A stretch of 64,000 nt of DNA from Isoetes taiwanensis. Its lineage: Eukaryota; Streptophyta; Lycopodiopsida; Isoetales; Isoetaceae. Location: positions 2,861,483 through 2,925,482 of the forward strand of contig JAJEKV010000008.1 in the NCBI GenBank assembly GCA_021234155.1, given 5' to 3'. The stretch's first letter is position 1. Each line of letters opens with the position of its first letter. Under the pieces are notes generated by a model. The model worked only from the letters and a program-made list of their open reading frames with translations. It was not told the DNA's origin and made no database searches. Below, one piece after another: positions 11,746 through 23,309 of the stretch. The translations under genes were made by a program, and so were the position numbers.

Positions 11746-14700
11746 GGTTGCCATTTGTTAGCATAGTTTTCAGACATTAATGTTTGGAGTGTTTGCTTAA
11801 GGTTTGAGTTTTGTAGTTTTAACAATTTTGTGTTGTTTATGCAGGCACATTAAACTTACAAGAACTTAAAGTTGCTCTCCCTGTGGCACTTGAGGGGCAC
11901 AATTTTAGAAGTTAAAGGTTGTTATTTTTAAACGGTGACTAACCAACGAAAATACTTTTGAAATCAACCAAACTATAATAACCAAATGGTTAGTGAGCCC
12001 TAACGGACAAATCAATTCTTCATCTACAATTATCCGATGTCTACACATCTAAATCTGCAACTACTTTCCAATGCAACTAAGTAACTATTTCAATAGATGC
12101 ATACAAAACTCTAAGAACATTAATGATAATAAGTTTGCCCAACGTAAGCTGAATAATAATACTATGTTTGCTTTGTAGCCCAATAGTTAAATCACCACAC
12201 ACTTAGGGCTACATTTTTGGAACTGGTATGAATTCTTACTCTTAGTGTTCCTTTTCTTCTTTCATTTATCACTGCTCCTGCATATTAATTTAGTAGCGAA
12301 TGGTTTGAACCACCTGCCTCAACATGATACATTCAAAGACATCTCATATTTTGAACTTGATCAATCAAAATAATAATTGATGTGTTCTTCAATTGATCAA
12401 TATAAAGACATGTGCTTATGTGTAGCAATGCTTGGCACATGTTTAATAGACAAAACGCCTTTATAGGAAAAAATATTAGTTCTATTCCAAAATGGTCGAA
12501 AGTCATGTAGACTTAAGAATATTATGCTTTTGGCTAAGTTACGATTGCTTATTATAATATAAGTTCCTTCCATTACCTTCCTGAGACATTGTAGAATGTA
12601 TAGTAGAAATTGTTGTTGTAGCTATATACAAATTCCTCTTGTAGAATAGAATGCAGGAGCATATGCGAGAACATTAGGTACATATGCACCACTTCTAATT
12701 GTCTTGAATTCTGCATTCCTTTGGTGCCTAAAGAATCACGAGCGCATGTGTTCGGTTGAGCAAATGTTGCTTCAGAACATGAATGACAACCAACAAGTCC
12801 TAAGGCTAGACAATCTTTGGCATGAGTCCTATAAGAGTCTCAAAGTGTACCAACTCTATAGGATTAGTCTTAATTTGAAGGCCATACAAAACAACTAGTC
12901 ATGATTGGCCGCGCATAATTGCAAAAGTCTATATTGTGGAGTTCCAGGAAGAGAGGCGCGCGAGGTAAGAAATATCACGGGAACATCAACAAAGCACAAC
13001 ATTAGGCCCTTGCTAATGCCGTCATGTAGAGATGCATAATATTTAGGGGAGTTCCATCACCCAAGACTAAAGTATGCCAGCCAGAGCGAGACAAAGTTTT
13101 GTGTTTTTGCATTTAACCATCATTCAATTAAATTGGGATTATGTCTATTTCCAAAATCGCGCCGTATAAACCTTTTATTGACCATTATATTGAATTAACT
13201 GACCTTTGGGGTTTCATTTTTCGGGCTAGGAAGATGCATTTATGTTGAAATGCGAGCATTCAAATGTTAAGTCAAATAAACAACATAGCGGAATGTTGGC
13301 AATATAAAAAAGTAAAAGTGCTTATTAATTAAGTACCCATCACGGACGACATGATCCCAAACATTGAAATTGTAATTAACTACGAATAAATAACGACAAA
13401 CAGGATTGCTACAAAGCGAGAGATTTTAAATGAACCAAATCGCGTGGCGCGCTGATTCTCTTGGCATAAATAATGCATTATAATGGAACATAAACTTAAA
13501 AACTAATCCGATTCATCGTCGGCGAGTAGCTGCGGCGAATCTGCTTTGCGAGATCCACATCGATCATGAACAAACCATGCTCTGGAATTCCATATAAGAT
13601 GGATTACAACATCAAAGGATAGGATAAAGCGGGCCGGGATTCTGTAGCGACATCAAGCCCGGGTCCTGAAGTTCTATTCTGGCCTCGCGGCTTTTTCGCG
13701 AGGTCCATGATTTGCCATCTTCGCGGGGTAATAGAATGTGCCATAATAACAAGCGAGGAAAAGCTGGAGGCGAAGCGATGGTTGCCAATTTCATGCATAC
13801 CTATTTATACACACCTAAATTGTTATTTAATTTTTATGTGTGCAAGTACTGTAAAACCATACACATAATATAAAAACAATACGTTACGGAACCAATAATC
13901 TTTGATATAAGAACACAATATATATTGAATGAGGGTTGGTGTAAGAAGTATATTTCATATTCAAAACTTTTTGGAAGTACTTGTTTCTGTATACATATAT
14001 ATCAAAAAGTTCCCTTTCTAGAACGATTTTCTCAAGGTCCACTGTCAAATTTCCCACAACTCCGATCAAGTTGCGGGTAGTGTTTGCTCCTCTTATTTGT
14101 TTTCTGACTATTTAGGTGCAAGGAACTAACAAAGCGAAGCGAAGTCATCTTTGTCAAATCTTGAGGATGATAGGATGGCCGGATTCAATAGTACATGGTG
14201 ATTGAAGCAACACTTTAGGCGTCATCATCCACCATGATCATACCTTCCTTATCCTCAACACCTAGGGCATCCATCATGTTCTTAAGCATTTCACAAATAT
14301 CTTTTTTACCTTCGGTTCTTTAGGGTTTGTGAATGAAGCACATTCTTTGATCCCGGATGGGCGGCAATCTATTTAGCTCGGTACTACTTTCAAAACATCA
14401 CATAACTTATTTCTATGCTCCATGGTGACCCGGTGCTATGTAAGCAATTTGAAGCCTGGTCAACATCTCCTTAGGATAAGGTAGCGGGTAAACATGTTTG
14501 ATGCGATGTATCTCAAATGATTTGGATACCATGACTTTTCAAGCGTTGCTTTAGGTAACGTTCTACATAACACACCATTCAAATCAAAGACCCGATTACT
14601 TTTGGGGAAGTAGTATCATTTACGTAAGGCGAACAATAACGTGTAAGATGAAAAGTGGAGAAAGCGAAAATCGCGGTATGATTTCATTAATGATGCATGT

Positions 14701-15122
14701 CAACACTCAATTTAAAAATATATGATCTCTAGGTAACTCTAAATGGTATTGCTTGGACACCTACTATGCTATGGTTATGAAATGCATGGATATCAAAAAA
14801 AGGAACCTTTATTCGATACCTTTCTTCTTCTTCATTCCAGTGGTGTCTTCTTCCGTTGCATCAACACTTTGGGTTGCCTCACGTCCGATGAGAAGCACCC
14901 AGCCATAGTTGGATCTGTACGGTGTGAACTGGCAGTAGTTCATTACTCTTTTCCATAAGCTTGTTTCGTGTTTTTTTGATTTGGAGTCTGCTTCATCACA
15001 TCATTGTGCCATTATCATCGTCTTCATCTTCATCTTGTTCTATATATATTTTCGAGGGGTCCAAGGATGTTCCACGGGCATGTCGATAGGTACTTTGGTG
15101 ATCTACAGGTGCTCTTGAGGTT

Positions 15123-18100
15123 TCATCCATGATGTTGTGGCCAACCAATAGCTTTCTCATATTCTCGTTCCGCCAGCAAATCTGCGGTATTTACGTATAG
15201 AGGTAGAAGCTTTGTTTTTGCTGCTTTGATTGGTCCCCTAGGTGCTTCCTCTAGTACTTTCTCAAGAAGAGGTCCAGAGAATTTTGGCTCGATCGCCGGA
15301 GCGGCTCGGCATTTCCTTGCCCCAACTTCAAAACTTTCTCTGGAGTGTAACCTCCAGCGTGATTCCCGGCAAGTTGTTCCCAATGGACAAAATGCTTCAA
15401 TGAGATCTTGGAAAGGTCCATGAGAACGAATTTCTTGTTTAAACTTCCCTTATATGAGATTAGGGCTCATATATGTAGCCCACAAGCTGAGTCGTCCTCA
15501 TTTTCTTCCTCTTCCTCTTCTTCCTCCCTAACTCTTCCTGACCTTGACACCCTTCCCACTTGTCCTTCTTGTTCCGAGGTGAAGGCGTTTACATGATATC
15601 GTTCATCTAATACGATAACCTTTGCCATGCATAGTTTGTCTCCATCTGGTTTTCCCTTGAGCCTTTCATATTCCTTATCATCCATCATGGCTATCATAAT
15701 TATAAGCACATGAAATTTTACTCATTTGTCTTTGATCATCCCCTGTTTTCATCTATGAGGATCGCTGTGGATGACTTTCACGCATTCTAAGTCATTTCAC
15801 GTGATTAGAGCATATGCATAGGACATGTCAGGAGGACATATAGTGACATAATTGTGTAGTTCATCTCCGTCGTGAAACCATTGCATATGTTGAAGAGCGT
15901 ATTATAGTCATCAAGCGACCATCGGTGCCTCGGCTATCAAGCCGCGAAGAGTGTGATATCTGTGGGGACACCACCCGCCACGGCAAGGCACACTTGAAAC
16001 CGGTGGACGCCAGTAAAAAAAAGTGCATTAGTCTCAGTGCCTTCACCATCGCGACTTTCGTTCAAGTCGGATGCAACTTTAGTCGAATCATGATCTTTGC
16101 AGCGTTCTTCTTCAACCTGTTTGTGACGGTCATGGACCCGAAAATACATACTTCTTTGGGTGCGTCGTTGGAATAGTTACTTTGCATGAGTCTAACTCCG
16201 ACAAGCGACCCATCTCTGTAAGCCTTTGTAATTCCTCCTGTGCCTTCTTGAGCACTCTAATATTTTTCAGCTCGTCATGTGCATCTTCAAATGATTCCAT
16301 AGCCTTTGTTGCGGGGTTTTCTTGTAAAATTTCCTTTTCGATTAACCTATCCCGAGGCCGAGATCGGCTCTTGATGGGTCCAATCCACCCAAGGCCTTCC
16401 TCTTTTATCTGTTATATGAATATCAAAATTGAAGTGTGTCAGGAGAAATCTTCATATGAATCAGCAACTATGTCTTCTCATGTGGAAGCATCCGAATTCA
16501 TTCTATTTCTCCCATCATCTTGGATCACGAAAACAAATACTATCTTGAGGCATCCTTGAGGCACAGTTAGTTTTCCTCGGAGCATCACCCTTTTTCATCT
16601 CCTTTTTTCTTTGATACGGTGTTCTTGGTTTTTGTCCTATATTATCGTCTCGACTAAGTGTCCTCTCGGCAGCAGATTCGGTAGCTTTTGGATGTTGTCT
16701 GCAATTGACATTGGCTTCCCATATTCAATCCATGGTTAAGGCATGTAGAAGTTGCTCTATATAGGAGTATAAGGGAGTAACCTTGTTAGCTTCATAATCG
16801 TGAATTAAATAAATCCTTCTAGTTTAAATCGCGCCCAGGCGCGATTTCATATTAAGCGGTTTGCCCTGCTCTAAAGAAGAGCTTCCTGGATTGATAATGG
16901 TTTTCTCCTCAAACAAAAGCAAATCGCGCGCGGCGGCATTCATAATAGAATACTACGCCCAGCGGGATTTGCCTACCCTCAGGAGAAAGGCCTAATGAAG
17001 AGTAACGCCGGGCGCGATTTGCTATTTAACCAGCGGCTTTACCATTCGAAGCCTTATTGTTGCTTCAAATGAGCAAATATCGCGCTAACGCGGGCCGCTT
17101 TCTATTATGAAATCGGCGCTGGCCTTAACTAATCTGGCGAAACCTGAGGAATTACCTTTTTGTATAAGAATGTTTTCCCATGTCATTCAGTCGCTTATTT
17201 TATTCACTTCGGCGGGTGTTGTTGAGCCCGCTCGAGGCCGTGATTTCGGCCAGTCTGGCTTATAGAACAAATTACTTGAGTATCGCTGTGTCTTCTTGAT
17301 GGGAACCTTGGGCCTCTATTGAATCGGCCATCTATTATCATAAAATGTATATCGAAGTTCTCGATGAAGTCCTCGACACTCCACATGATTACCTTCCTCG
17401 TTACGGTAGCAAATGCGACACACTACATGCGAGGCATTGGCACTTGCGGATTTCGATCATGCTGTTCACTATCTCCAAGGAGTGCTGCTTGTCATACCTT
17501 CTGCGCACAATATAAAATGGGCTTTGAAGTGGACCTGAAAAGCCTATCACGTGGACTGGGATGGGTGAAGTTCGAGGCCAGTGGAGGATGCTGTCGGCAT
17601 ATTTTTTTGAGCTTGCTCATAGCACTCCAATATGCGGCCTTGTCATACAAGTCACTTACTAAGGCCTCTTTGTAAACCAATAGTTTCCACTGCCTTTAGA
17701 GCTTTCTTCTTCCTTATCCTTCACTTTGCTGTAAGTAGACCTTTGTCAGGGGCCTCGTGCTAATAGCTCGTCGAGCCGGTACATAAGCCCTCGCATATTC
17801 TTTTACAAGGTCAATGTTTCGCCAACTATCCGACCAAATTTGAATAGAATTCGTTTGTAGCCGTCTGATCTCAATGGGTCTCTTTAAAAGAGCTAAATTG
17901 CATGATTGATCTTCTTATGTTTTGGCCCACTTCTTCTTGCGAGCGAGAAAAGAATGGGCGTCACCATACTTTGCATGTAATAAGAATTCTAACTTCTTCA
18001 TTTTGATGATCTCTCTTACCCTTTATATGAGGTATGTCTTCCACAGTTTTGAATATCTCCACACTTACCATTCCCCAGCCCTCTATGGAATACCGCTGGA

Positions 18101-18215
18101 CATGGAGGTTCTACGAGCCTTTATTATTCGAGATGTATCTTCTTGTTTACGTCAATACATCTTTGCAGTGCAGCCAGCGATGCTTATCTTCATACATCCT
18201 TTGCTTTTGGGCTGA
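15123..18215 (-). pseudogene. unrecognised degenerate coding remnant
   Basis: The minus strand holds several peptide stretches that read like real protein rather than chance. From 5' to 3': HAKYGDAHSFLA and KRPIEIRRLQTNSIQIWSDS (about 17.8-18.0 kb); SDLYDKAAYWSAMSKLKK (17.6 kb); RICYRNEEGNHVEC (17.4 kb); KEILQENPATKAMESFEDA followed by HDELKNIRVLKKAQEEL, coiled-coil-like (16.2-16.4 kb); an acidic run of eight Glu (15.5 kb); and KLLPLYVNTADLLAEREYEK (15.1-15.3 kb). Stops and frame changes interrupt them. I do not recognise the family. A mobile-element protein is most likely given the surroundings, but no catalytic motif is visible. Confidence 0.4.
16826..17110. repeat. cluster of CpG-rich palindromic AAATCGCGC/GCGCGATTT motifs
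   Basis: 16826-16847 is a perfect palindrome: arms AAATCGCGCC and GGCGCGATTT around CA. Within 290 bp the same half-site recurs near 16920 (aaatcgcgcgc), 16956-16966 (gcgggatttgcc), 17003-17016 (gggcgcgatttgc) and 17071-17083 (atatcgcgc), in both orientations. The surroundings are otherwise AT-rich. Both-orientation clusters of short motifs are typical of subterminal transposase-binding regions of some DNA transposons. That reading is inference. Confidence 0.6.
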
Positions 18216-18342
18216 GGGTCTACCGCCTTGCTTGGTCCTCCCTTTTGATTGGCTTTTGTGATCACCAGCGAAATTCGGCACATGGGTTAATCTTTTAAAT
18301 GCTAAAATATATATGCCCAGTGGAAACATAATACAGCAAAAG

Positions 18343-18510
18343 CAGCGCTTGGCGATTTGAAAATAGTCTGAGCAAGTTCATTTACTTAGTGGGGCCGAGC
18401 GCCCGGGCGGCGTTTATCCCGGTCAAATACCACAAATACGGCGCTTGGCGCGCTAAGTGACCTTAAGATAAAGAAACTAATGTAATGACTAATTAAAGCT
18501 GCGCCCGAGG
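18343..18510. repeat. second GCGC palindrome cluster
   Basis: gcgcttggcg occurs near 18343 and again near 18434 (as gcgcttggcgcgc). gcgcccgggcgg is near 18400 and gcgcccgaggcg near 18499. A related gcgcctcggcgc lies at about 18969. All fit the loose pattern GCGC-C/T-NN-G-GCG and resemble the centre of the palindrome at 16826. Confidence 0.5.
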
Positions 18511-19181
18511 CGTTTTGTCCAGAATCAAAATGCTGGGACACAACTAACATAAAAATACAACTTAAAAAGTCGAGATCTTAAACACCACAACTTAAGAGTT
18601 GAATCTTCATCGGAGGACACAACTTCTTCTCCAAAAAACACAACTAGCTCTTTGAATCTTGTTATTAAGTATGTACAAGCTTGAAGCTTGACATACAACA
18701 TTAAAAGAAAAACAACATGCACACATTAAGCATTTATTTGCATACATTTTTGGGACACTTATGATCTCAAATATTAAGAGGACATGTGCTTCTTATCGGA
18801 TAATAACTCTATTATTAGGAAAATCCTAAAAACTAACAAAAAGGGACCACAGAAATCAATTCTGAACAAAACAGCAGTTCATACACAGGCGCCTTTGGTT
18901 GTGCTTTCACTTGTTTAGCAAACTCCGGGGCTTTAGTTCCAGCACAGCTGTCGCCACCTCTACACCTGGCGCCTCGGCGCGGATGCGGATCTTCTAGATG
19001 CCTTAGAACTATTCCAACCTCTTCTTGGCTGGCGGCAAAAGAAACATGAAAATGGTAGTAAATTGCATTGCATGGGAACGGCACGAGTAAGATACCTCAA
19101 AATTCTCCATTTCACTTAGGAAATATTTGGAAAGATATGTGGATTTCAATCGGCTTGTATGCCACATAAGGTAAGAGAAGG

Positions 19182-20205
19182 ATGAGCGAGGGTAGAGTTA
19201 TTGTTGAAAAGAGATTGCCATCCCATTGTACCCAGGAGAGCATATTAAGAGGAAATAAATGCATTAGCCGAGACTTGGGTGGCCTCACATATCCCGACCA
19301 GGTTTTTAGTAGGCTATGGAATAAGCATTTCAAGCATGTGACCATAGCAACTAAACAACTTTGCCAAGTGCAATTTATGTGCTAAAATTTGAAGGAGACA
19401 CTAGATAAAAGGCTGTCTGACCAAGTCTAAGAACCATAAAGGGAACATATGAAGGACCATATGGCGGATCAACTTCTATCATGTAGATCAACTTATTGGA
19501 TGTGGAGGACCTTATACGCAATGGAACATATAACTATCTATATTATTATACATGATAAAATGGACCAACGAAGACTTATCTTCCACAATTCAAAGTACAT
19601 TCCTAAGTCATGTGGAAGATCATACCCTTTTGATTTCAATGGCTGAGGCAATATTACGTAAGCGGAGTCTGACGGACCTACTATGGCCATTTCAATTTGA
19701 AATTGTGGAGTGATGGTCCAGATTTTGCCACGATAGGAGTATCATAAGGTGTTTAAGAAACTGGAAAGGGTTACAATGGTCACCTCTAGGATCCTCACAA
19801 AATAGCCAGGGCACTACACCTTGGTGCATTGGATGGAACACCTATTGGCAATGAAAAGTTGTAAGGCAGGTTTAGGAGGAATGGACCTAATGAACATGTT
19901 GGAGCTTCAACATCTAGAGTGCTAAACCTCAGGAATCGCTGACTCCTGCAGCTAGATAATTGTGCTGGTCAAAATAAGAGCAGTGGATGTTTTTTCTTTC
20001 CTATCCTATACTTGTTTGTGGGTATTTTGAAAAAGTCAATTTGGGGTTCCACAATGCCCGGACATGCACTCATGAGGATGTGGGCGCATTGTTTGGAAAA
20101 TATAGTCATGTAATGAGGGCAGAGCTGATTTACCAACTTTCCGGGCTATTGGAAATATTTCATGGATGTGCAAATCCATCTCCTATAGGATATCTATCTT
20201 AGAAG
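19182..20205 (+). pseudogene. DUF7869-type transposon-associated ORF remnant
   Basis: At 19949-19990 one frame reads LDNCAGQNKSS. From 19987 a second frame continues MFFLSYPILVCGYFEKVNLG and then THEDVGALFGKYS (20068-20106). Together these match the conserved core of the DUF7869 family (LDNCAGQNK..., ...GHTHEDVDxxF), which occurs in repeated, transposon-like genes of many eukaryotes. The frame change at about 19987 and the altered residues (the usual GHT reads as RTC, and D as G) show that it is broken. The upstream ORF at 19182-19385 contains GGLTYPDQVF, which may belong to the same element. The downstream part to 20.9 kb has no recognised motifs. Confidence 0.6.
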
Positions 20206-21709
20206 AAGTGCTGATTGGAAGAGTTTGCATGGATGGTTATGCTCGACATGGGAAGGTCATTCTAGACCTCTTCGGTTCACTTTTTAGGTGGGGAGAAGGG
20301 ATTTAATCATGCAATGAAGAAATGAGACATGAGGAGAAGTGGAAGGTGGGGCGGTGCTGCGAGGGATGCAGGTGGCAAGCCTATGATACCTCCTGGTCAA
20401 CCAAAGCTCTAAAACCAAGCATTTGAAGAAGTCAAGCAATTGGGATTGACTAAGGATGGCATCGTGACACATTTCAGCATTGGCAAACTAATTCGAGATG
20501 AGACTAATCGTGCATGATAGTTATTAGAAGAAGGTGATCAACTTGTTTGGATGGGGTAGACACTCCTCAGGAGAAAGAAAATTGGTTCCCTAAAGTAGAA
20601 GTACAGAAAACGTGCATTTGAATGTGACCGAGATGATGGTGCAGTAGTAGCATTGTGAGGCATATGCTCCTCCTTAATCACGTCAAAACACTATGTTGGT
20701 CCTAAGAAGGATAAGCCAATATCTGGGCATCAGTTGTTATGAACCTTCTCTTGTGGAGGGAGCCCTCGGGTATTGTAGTAAAACCAGCGGATCTAGGAAC
20801 CTATCGGTGGCAGTTTGGGATACACTATCTAGGATATTTGCAAAGAAGAAGGTGATGTTAACTTCAATAAAGGTGCGTGGAGATGGTGGGGTGTCCGATT
20901 ACATGGTTGACCCCAATATCCGCAGGTAAAGAAAGATATTCAAATTGTTGGACAAAGGGTGGAGAAATCCTAGTGATCACACGATCTTTGGCTGAACATT
21001 GAAAACCGTATTATGCTACGTGGACTCCAAAAACCTTATTCCTAGTAAAACAGCGAGAGTTACAATACCTCGGGATGTAAAGAATAAAGGTTCTCATATC
21101 CTTGGGGATCTTTGGTGGGAAATAAACAGATTTTTCTTATATAATCACAGGTTAATAAAATTTATACTATGAGTTTCATGATATATGGTTTTGTAATTTG
21201 AAGTCAAGGTGTGAATTTATATTAAAGGTGTGTGATTATATGTTAGCATATAGTGACACGTAATTTACTAAAAACTTGCAATATGAAATTTGTCCCAAAA
21301 TCAAGACCTCGTCATTGATAGACGATGGTTATTCGGTAACTACTTTTGTTGATGTATTCTTAACTCCTTCTAAGGTGGAATTTTTGGGGCACCAATTTTG
21401 GATCTGTCTTTCAAAATTTCGCATCTTTCCGAGGTAGTTATTTTTCCCTCATTCTGTAAAGCATTGTTTTTCTCTATTGAGATCCATAAACTCAAACTTA
21501 ATACATTGGTAATCTGTCAACAAACTGATTTCAATAGCAAAAATAATTTACAAAGCAAGCCAATGTCTATTCCACGTCATCATCAATATGTGTTATTGTG
21601 GAATTTTTATATCGAAATTAAAGTCACGTAAAAACACAAGCAAAAATATTAGCAGAAGCAATCTGCATTAATTCCTGGTCTAACATAAAATGTTTTCAAT
21701 TGCTCCTTT
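20206..21709. other. gene-free stretch
   Basis: One plus-strand open frame of 78 codons (20693-20929) has no recognised domain. The rest is AT-rich with no exon-like structure. Possibly the 3' part of the DUF7869 element, but nothing confirms that. Confidence 0.4.
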
Positions 21710-22595
21710 GAAAAAGCATGAGTTTTAAAAGCGTGATTTTTCAGCACGAAAAAAGGCCTTGAAGTTTACCACTTTGGTTCATTTGCCAATTTTGCCAGCA
21801 TATGTAAACTGACCTCGGAGTTAAGATCATTTGGAGATGGTACCCGAGGAATGAGAAGGATGATAGGCCGGTAATGGAGGCAATAGGATTCTCTCCTAAC
21901 TTTTTGCATGCACTCCATCTGCGATGTATGTGGGCGAGGCCCGAGATTCTGCTCCACCTTTTTATGCAAACAAAAGGATAGTCTAAGTACAAGGCATTGT
22001 GAAACTGTTGTGAGCCAAGGGTTTCCATTTTCGCATTGTCGGTGTGGCAAAACAAAATTTAGGTTAATCGAGAAGCAACAAATTATGGTCGCGGAGAACA
22101 TTTTCAAACTCATACCCTCGATTTGCAATGGCATCCGACTTCGTCGATATGTTTTATCTTCTCTATTTGCAGGTTGGAAGCATAAAGTCATAGCCGGTTG
22201 GAAGCATAAATGAAATCGATTTAGAGCAAAAGTCTTTGGCTTTTCATTTTCATAGGTTAACGGCTTTGGGGACACATGATAAGTTCATGAGCCCGTGTGA
22301 CTTGGCTTCTATATACCATGCATGCTCTTAACAAACAGGTGACTTTTTTAATTCTAAGTGCATCATGTTTCTGAATGACCTTTACTTAGTTCACAAATCG
22401 ATGTGCACCATATACCCGTGCTTATGGTTGCTTTCGGTCTGACGTAAGATGAGGTGGGAGGGTTGATGGTTCGGATTAGGCTTTCTGGCCCGTACAAATG
22501 ATAAAAAGGAAGCAAGGCAACCATAGCATGTTCCATTGCATTGTATACTTTATTATGGCTTGAACAAGTCGGTTACTCATGGTCGGGTTGACGAT
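21710..22595. repeat. dispersed repeat, copy 2
   Basis: Second copy of the repeat at 8414-9345, same orientation, with more small deletions. Here it is not next to a recognisable gene. The minus-strand open frame at 21766-22275 lies inside it and is not conserved in copy 1, so it is not reported as a gene. Confidence 0.8.
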
Positions 22596-23075
22596 TTCAA
22601 AATAAAGCAAATTTTCTAAGTGGTTTGGTTTATAGTTCTTACCCACGATGTTTTGGTTCTATGAACATTTTTAAGCCCATAGCCTAGACAATGTTTTGGC
22701 GGATGCAAAATACAATCATTTGTATCGCTAATGGAGATAGTGTATTTGGGACGCTCGGTTATGTGCAGATTCAATTGCTCACGAGACCCCAATACCGAGG
22801 AAAACATAGCATGGATGATGACCCTACTATAGTATTTCAATGATACACACATTAGGTAAGAAAATGTTTTCGTCGTAAAGTCTGATGGGGGACTTTCGTT
22901 GGGCCCTTCCAGACATGGGACAAAAACTGAAAATCCATTACAGGTAAGCCAATCCATTTTGGTTGTAAACTTCAAGTGGCAGAACGATTATTTCTTTCTG
23001 AGCCATTTTTATTATCCACATGCGGTCTGGCTTTGTTAACTCGGGTCTTAGGCTTGATTTGTGACTGCGAGTTTC

Positions 23076-23145
23076 TTCTAGGAGTATGGGACAATAAACC
23101 CCTTACTCCTGATGTCGCGAACTTATTGTCCCATACATCTAGGAA
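23076..23145. repeat. inverted repeat, about 22-bp arms, 25-bp loop
   Basis: The left arm 23076-23097 (ttctaggagtatgggacaat plus aa) pairs with the right arm 23123-23145 (ttattgtcccatacatctag plus gaa). Only the two or three bases after CATAC mismatch. It would fold into a stable hairpin on either strand. Because of the symmetry, both strands encode similar short peptides (VWDNK) here. Confidence 0.8.
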
Positions 23146-23309
23146 ATGTCTGGGAACATTTAAGGGCGCTCTCATTGGATTGTGACATAAGCGGGAATGA
23201 CCATGAACCCGTGAAAACCAAGCTTGGCTTAATCTGTCATATTTGCATGATATCGAACTTCTATTCTGAGAGGACAAAAGGGATGGATATGCAAAGGCAC
23301 TCAAGATGA

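Larger units (their letters stand above)
9346..13100. other. gene-free stretch with short tandem repeats
   Basis: No coding block with family-level motifs was found on either strand. The sequence is T-rich on the plus strand. The open frames of 60-80 codons at 10764-10952, 11456-11692 and 12704-12898 lack recognisable domains and look like chance. Three small perfect or near-perfect tandem repeats occur and are listed separately. Confidence 0.5.

Noticed and set aside
15467-15709. Acidic minus-strand frame with eight Glu in a row
   Set aside because: As an independent gene it is not supported; the run comes from a cttcct-type simple repeat. Kept only as part of the degenerate 15-18 kb remnant.
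21766-22275. 169-codon minus-strand open frame
   Set aside because: It lies inside the dispersed repeat and is broken by indels in the 8.4-9.3 kb copy, so there is no sign of conserved coding.
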